A DNA stretch of 5,279 nucleotides from Candidatus Saccharimonadota bacterium (GTDB lineage: Bacteria; Patescibacteriota; Saccharimonadia; Saccharimonadales; JACDFO01). Positions 5,235 through 5,279 of this stretch are shown here, in pieces. Location of the stretch: positions 1 to 5,279 of the forward strand of contig JACDFO010000048.1 in NCBI GenBank assembly GCA_013815785.1, written 5' to 3'. Under the pieces are notes generated by a model that saw only the letters and a list, made by a program, of their open reading frames with translations, ran no database searches and was not told the origin of the DNA. Made by a program: the position numbers and the translations under genes. Each line of letters begins with the position of its first letter. The first letter of the stretch is position 1.

Positions 5235-5279
5235 CTGTTTTTGTAGAGAACATAACGTGTTAAAAATACACTGATAATC

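Noticed and set aside
4975..5274. Plus-strand open frame of 99 codons antisense to the 5' end of crtI
   Set aside because: No domain or ribosome site is seen, and the opposite strand has strong conserved FAD-binding motifs over the same bases.

Overview
The window carries six complete protein-coding genes and no RNA gene, mobile element or CRISPR array. It most likely comes from a Saccharibacteria (TM7) or related Patescibacteria chromosome. That placement rests on the general look of the two uncharacterised proteins (a one-helix membrane protein with a 'VFLNGGQVYFG' domain and a small 'LRGGKLQTIYYFSKD' protein), the compact layout and the short gene leaders. It is an inference from memory of such genomes, not a database result. 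All six genes stop with TAA or TAG and none needs TGA as a sense codon, so the recoding known from Gracilibacteria and SR1 (TGA = Gly) is not indicated.

Layout from left to right. A hairpin terminator at 11-40 closes a minus-strand gene (58-732) for a 224-residue single-pass membrane protein with a Gly-Thr repeat tail. A divergent promoter region of 237 bp (733-969) separates it from a plus-strand 65-residue protein of unknown function (970-1167). That gene has a textbook -35 box, a good ribosome binding site and a strong intrinsic terminator (1190-1222), so it looks like an independently and probably well expressed unit. Next comes a tight plus-strand operon: an ABC-2 exporter ATPase (1255-2022), its membrane partner (2023-3138, zero spacing) and a zinc-binding HAD phosphatase of the GmhB/HisB-N type (3143-3670, 4-nt gap). 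Converging on it from the right is a minus-strand carotenoid desaturase of the CrtI/CrtN family (3714-5222), whose upstream 57 bases reach the window edge.

The ABC pair forms one predicted exporter complex, probably of the drug/lipid DrrAB-like class with unknown substrate. The HAD phosphatase is co-transcribed with it, but a shared function cannot be read from the sequence. The desaturase points to isoprenoid pigment or retinal-precursor chemistry, with partner genes (phytoene synthase, cyclase, rhodopsin) not visible here.

The most interesting regulatory pattern is that the ABC operon and crtI both lack a Shine-Dalgarno sequence. Both instead have a TANNNT -10 box exactly 6 nt before ATG, the arrangement expected of leaderless mRNAs, while the two uncharacterised genes have normal Shine-Dalgarno leaders. 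No clearly new multi-gene system is evident.
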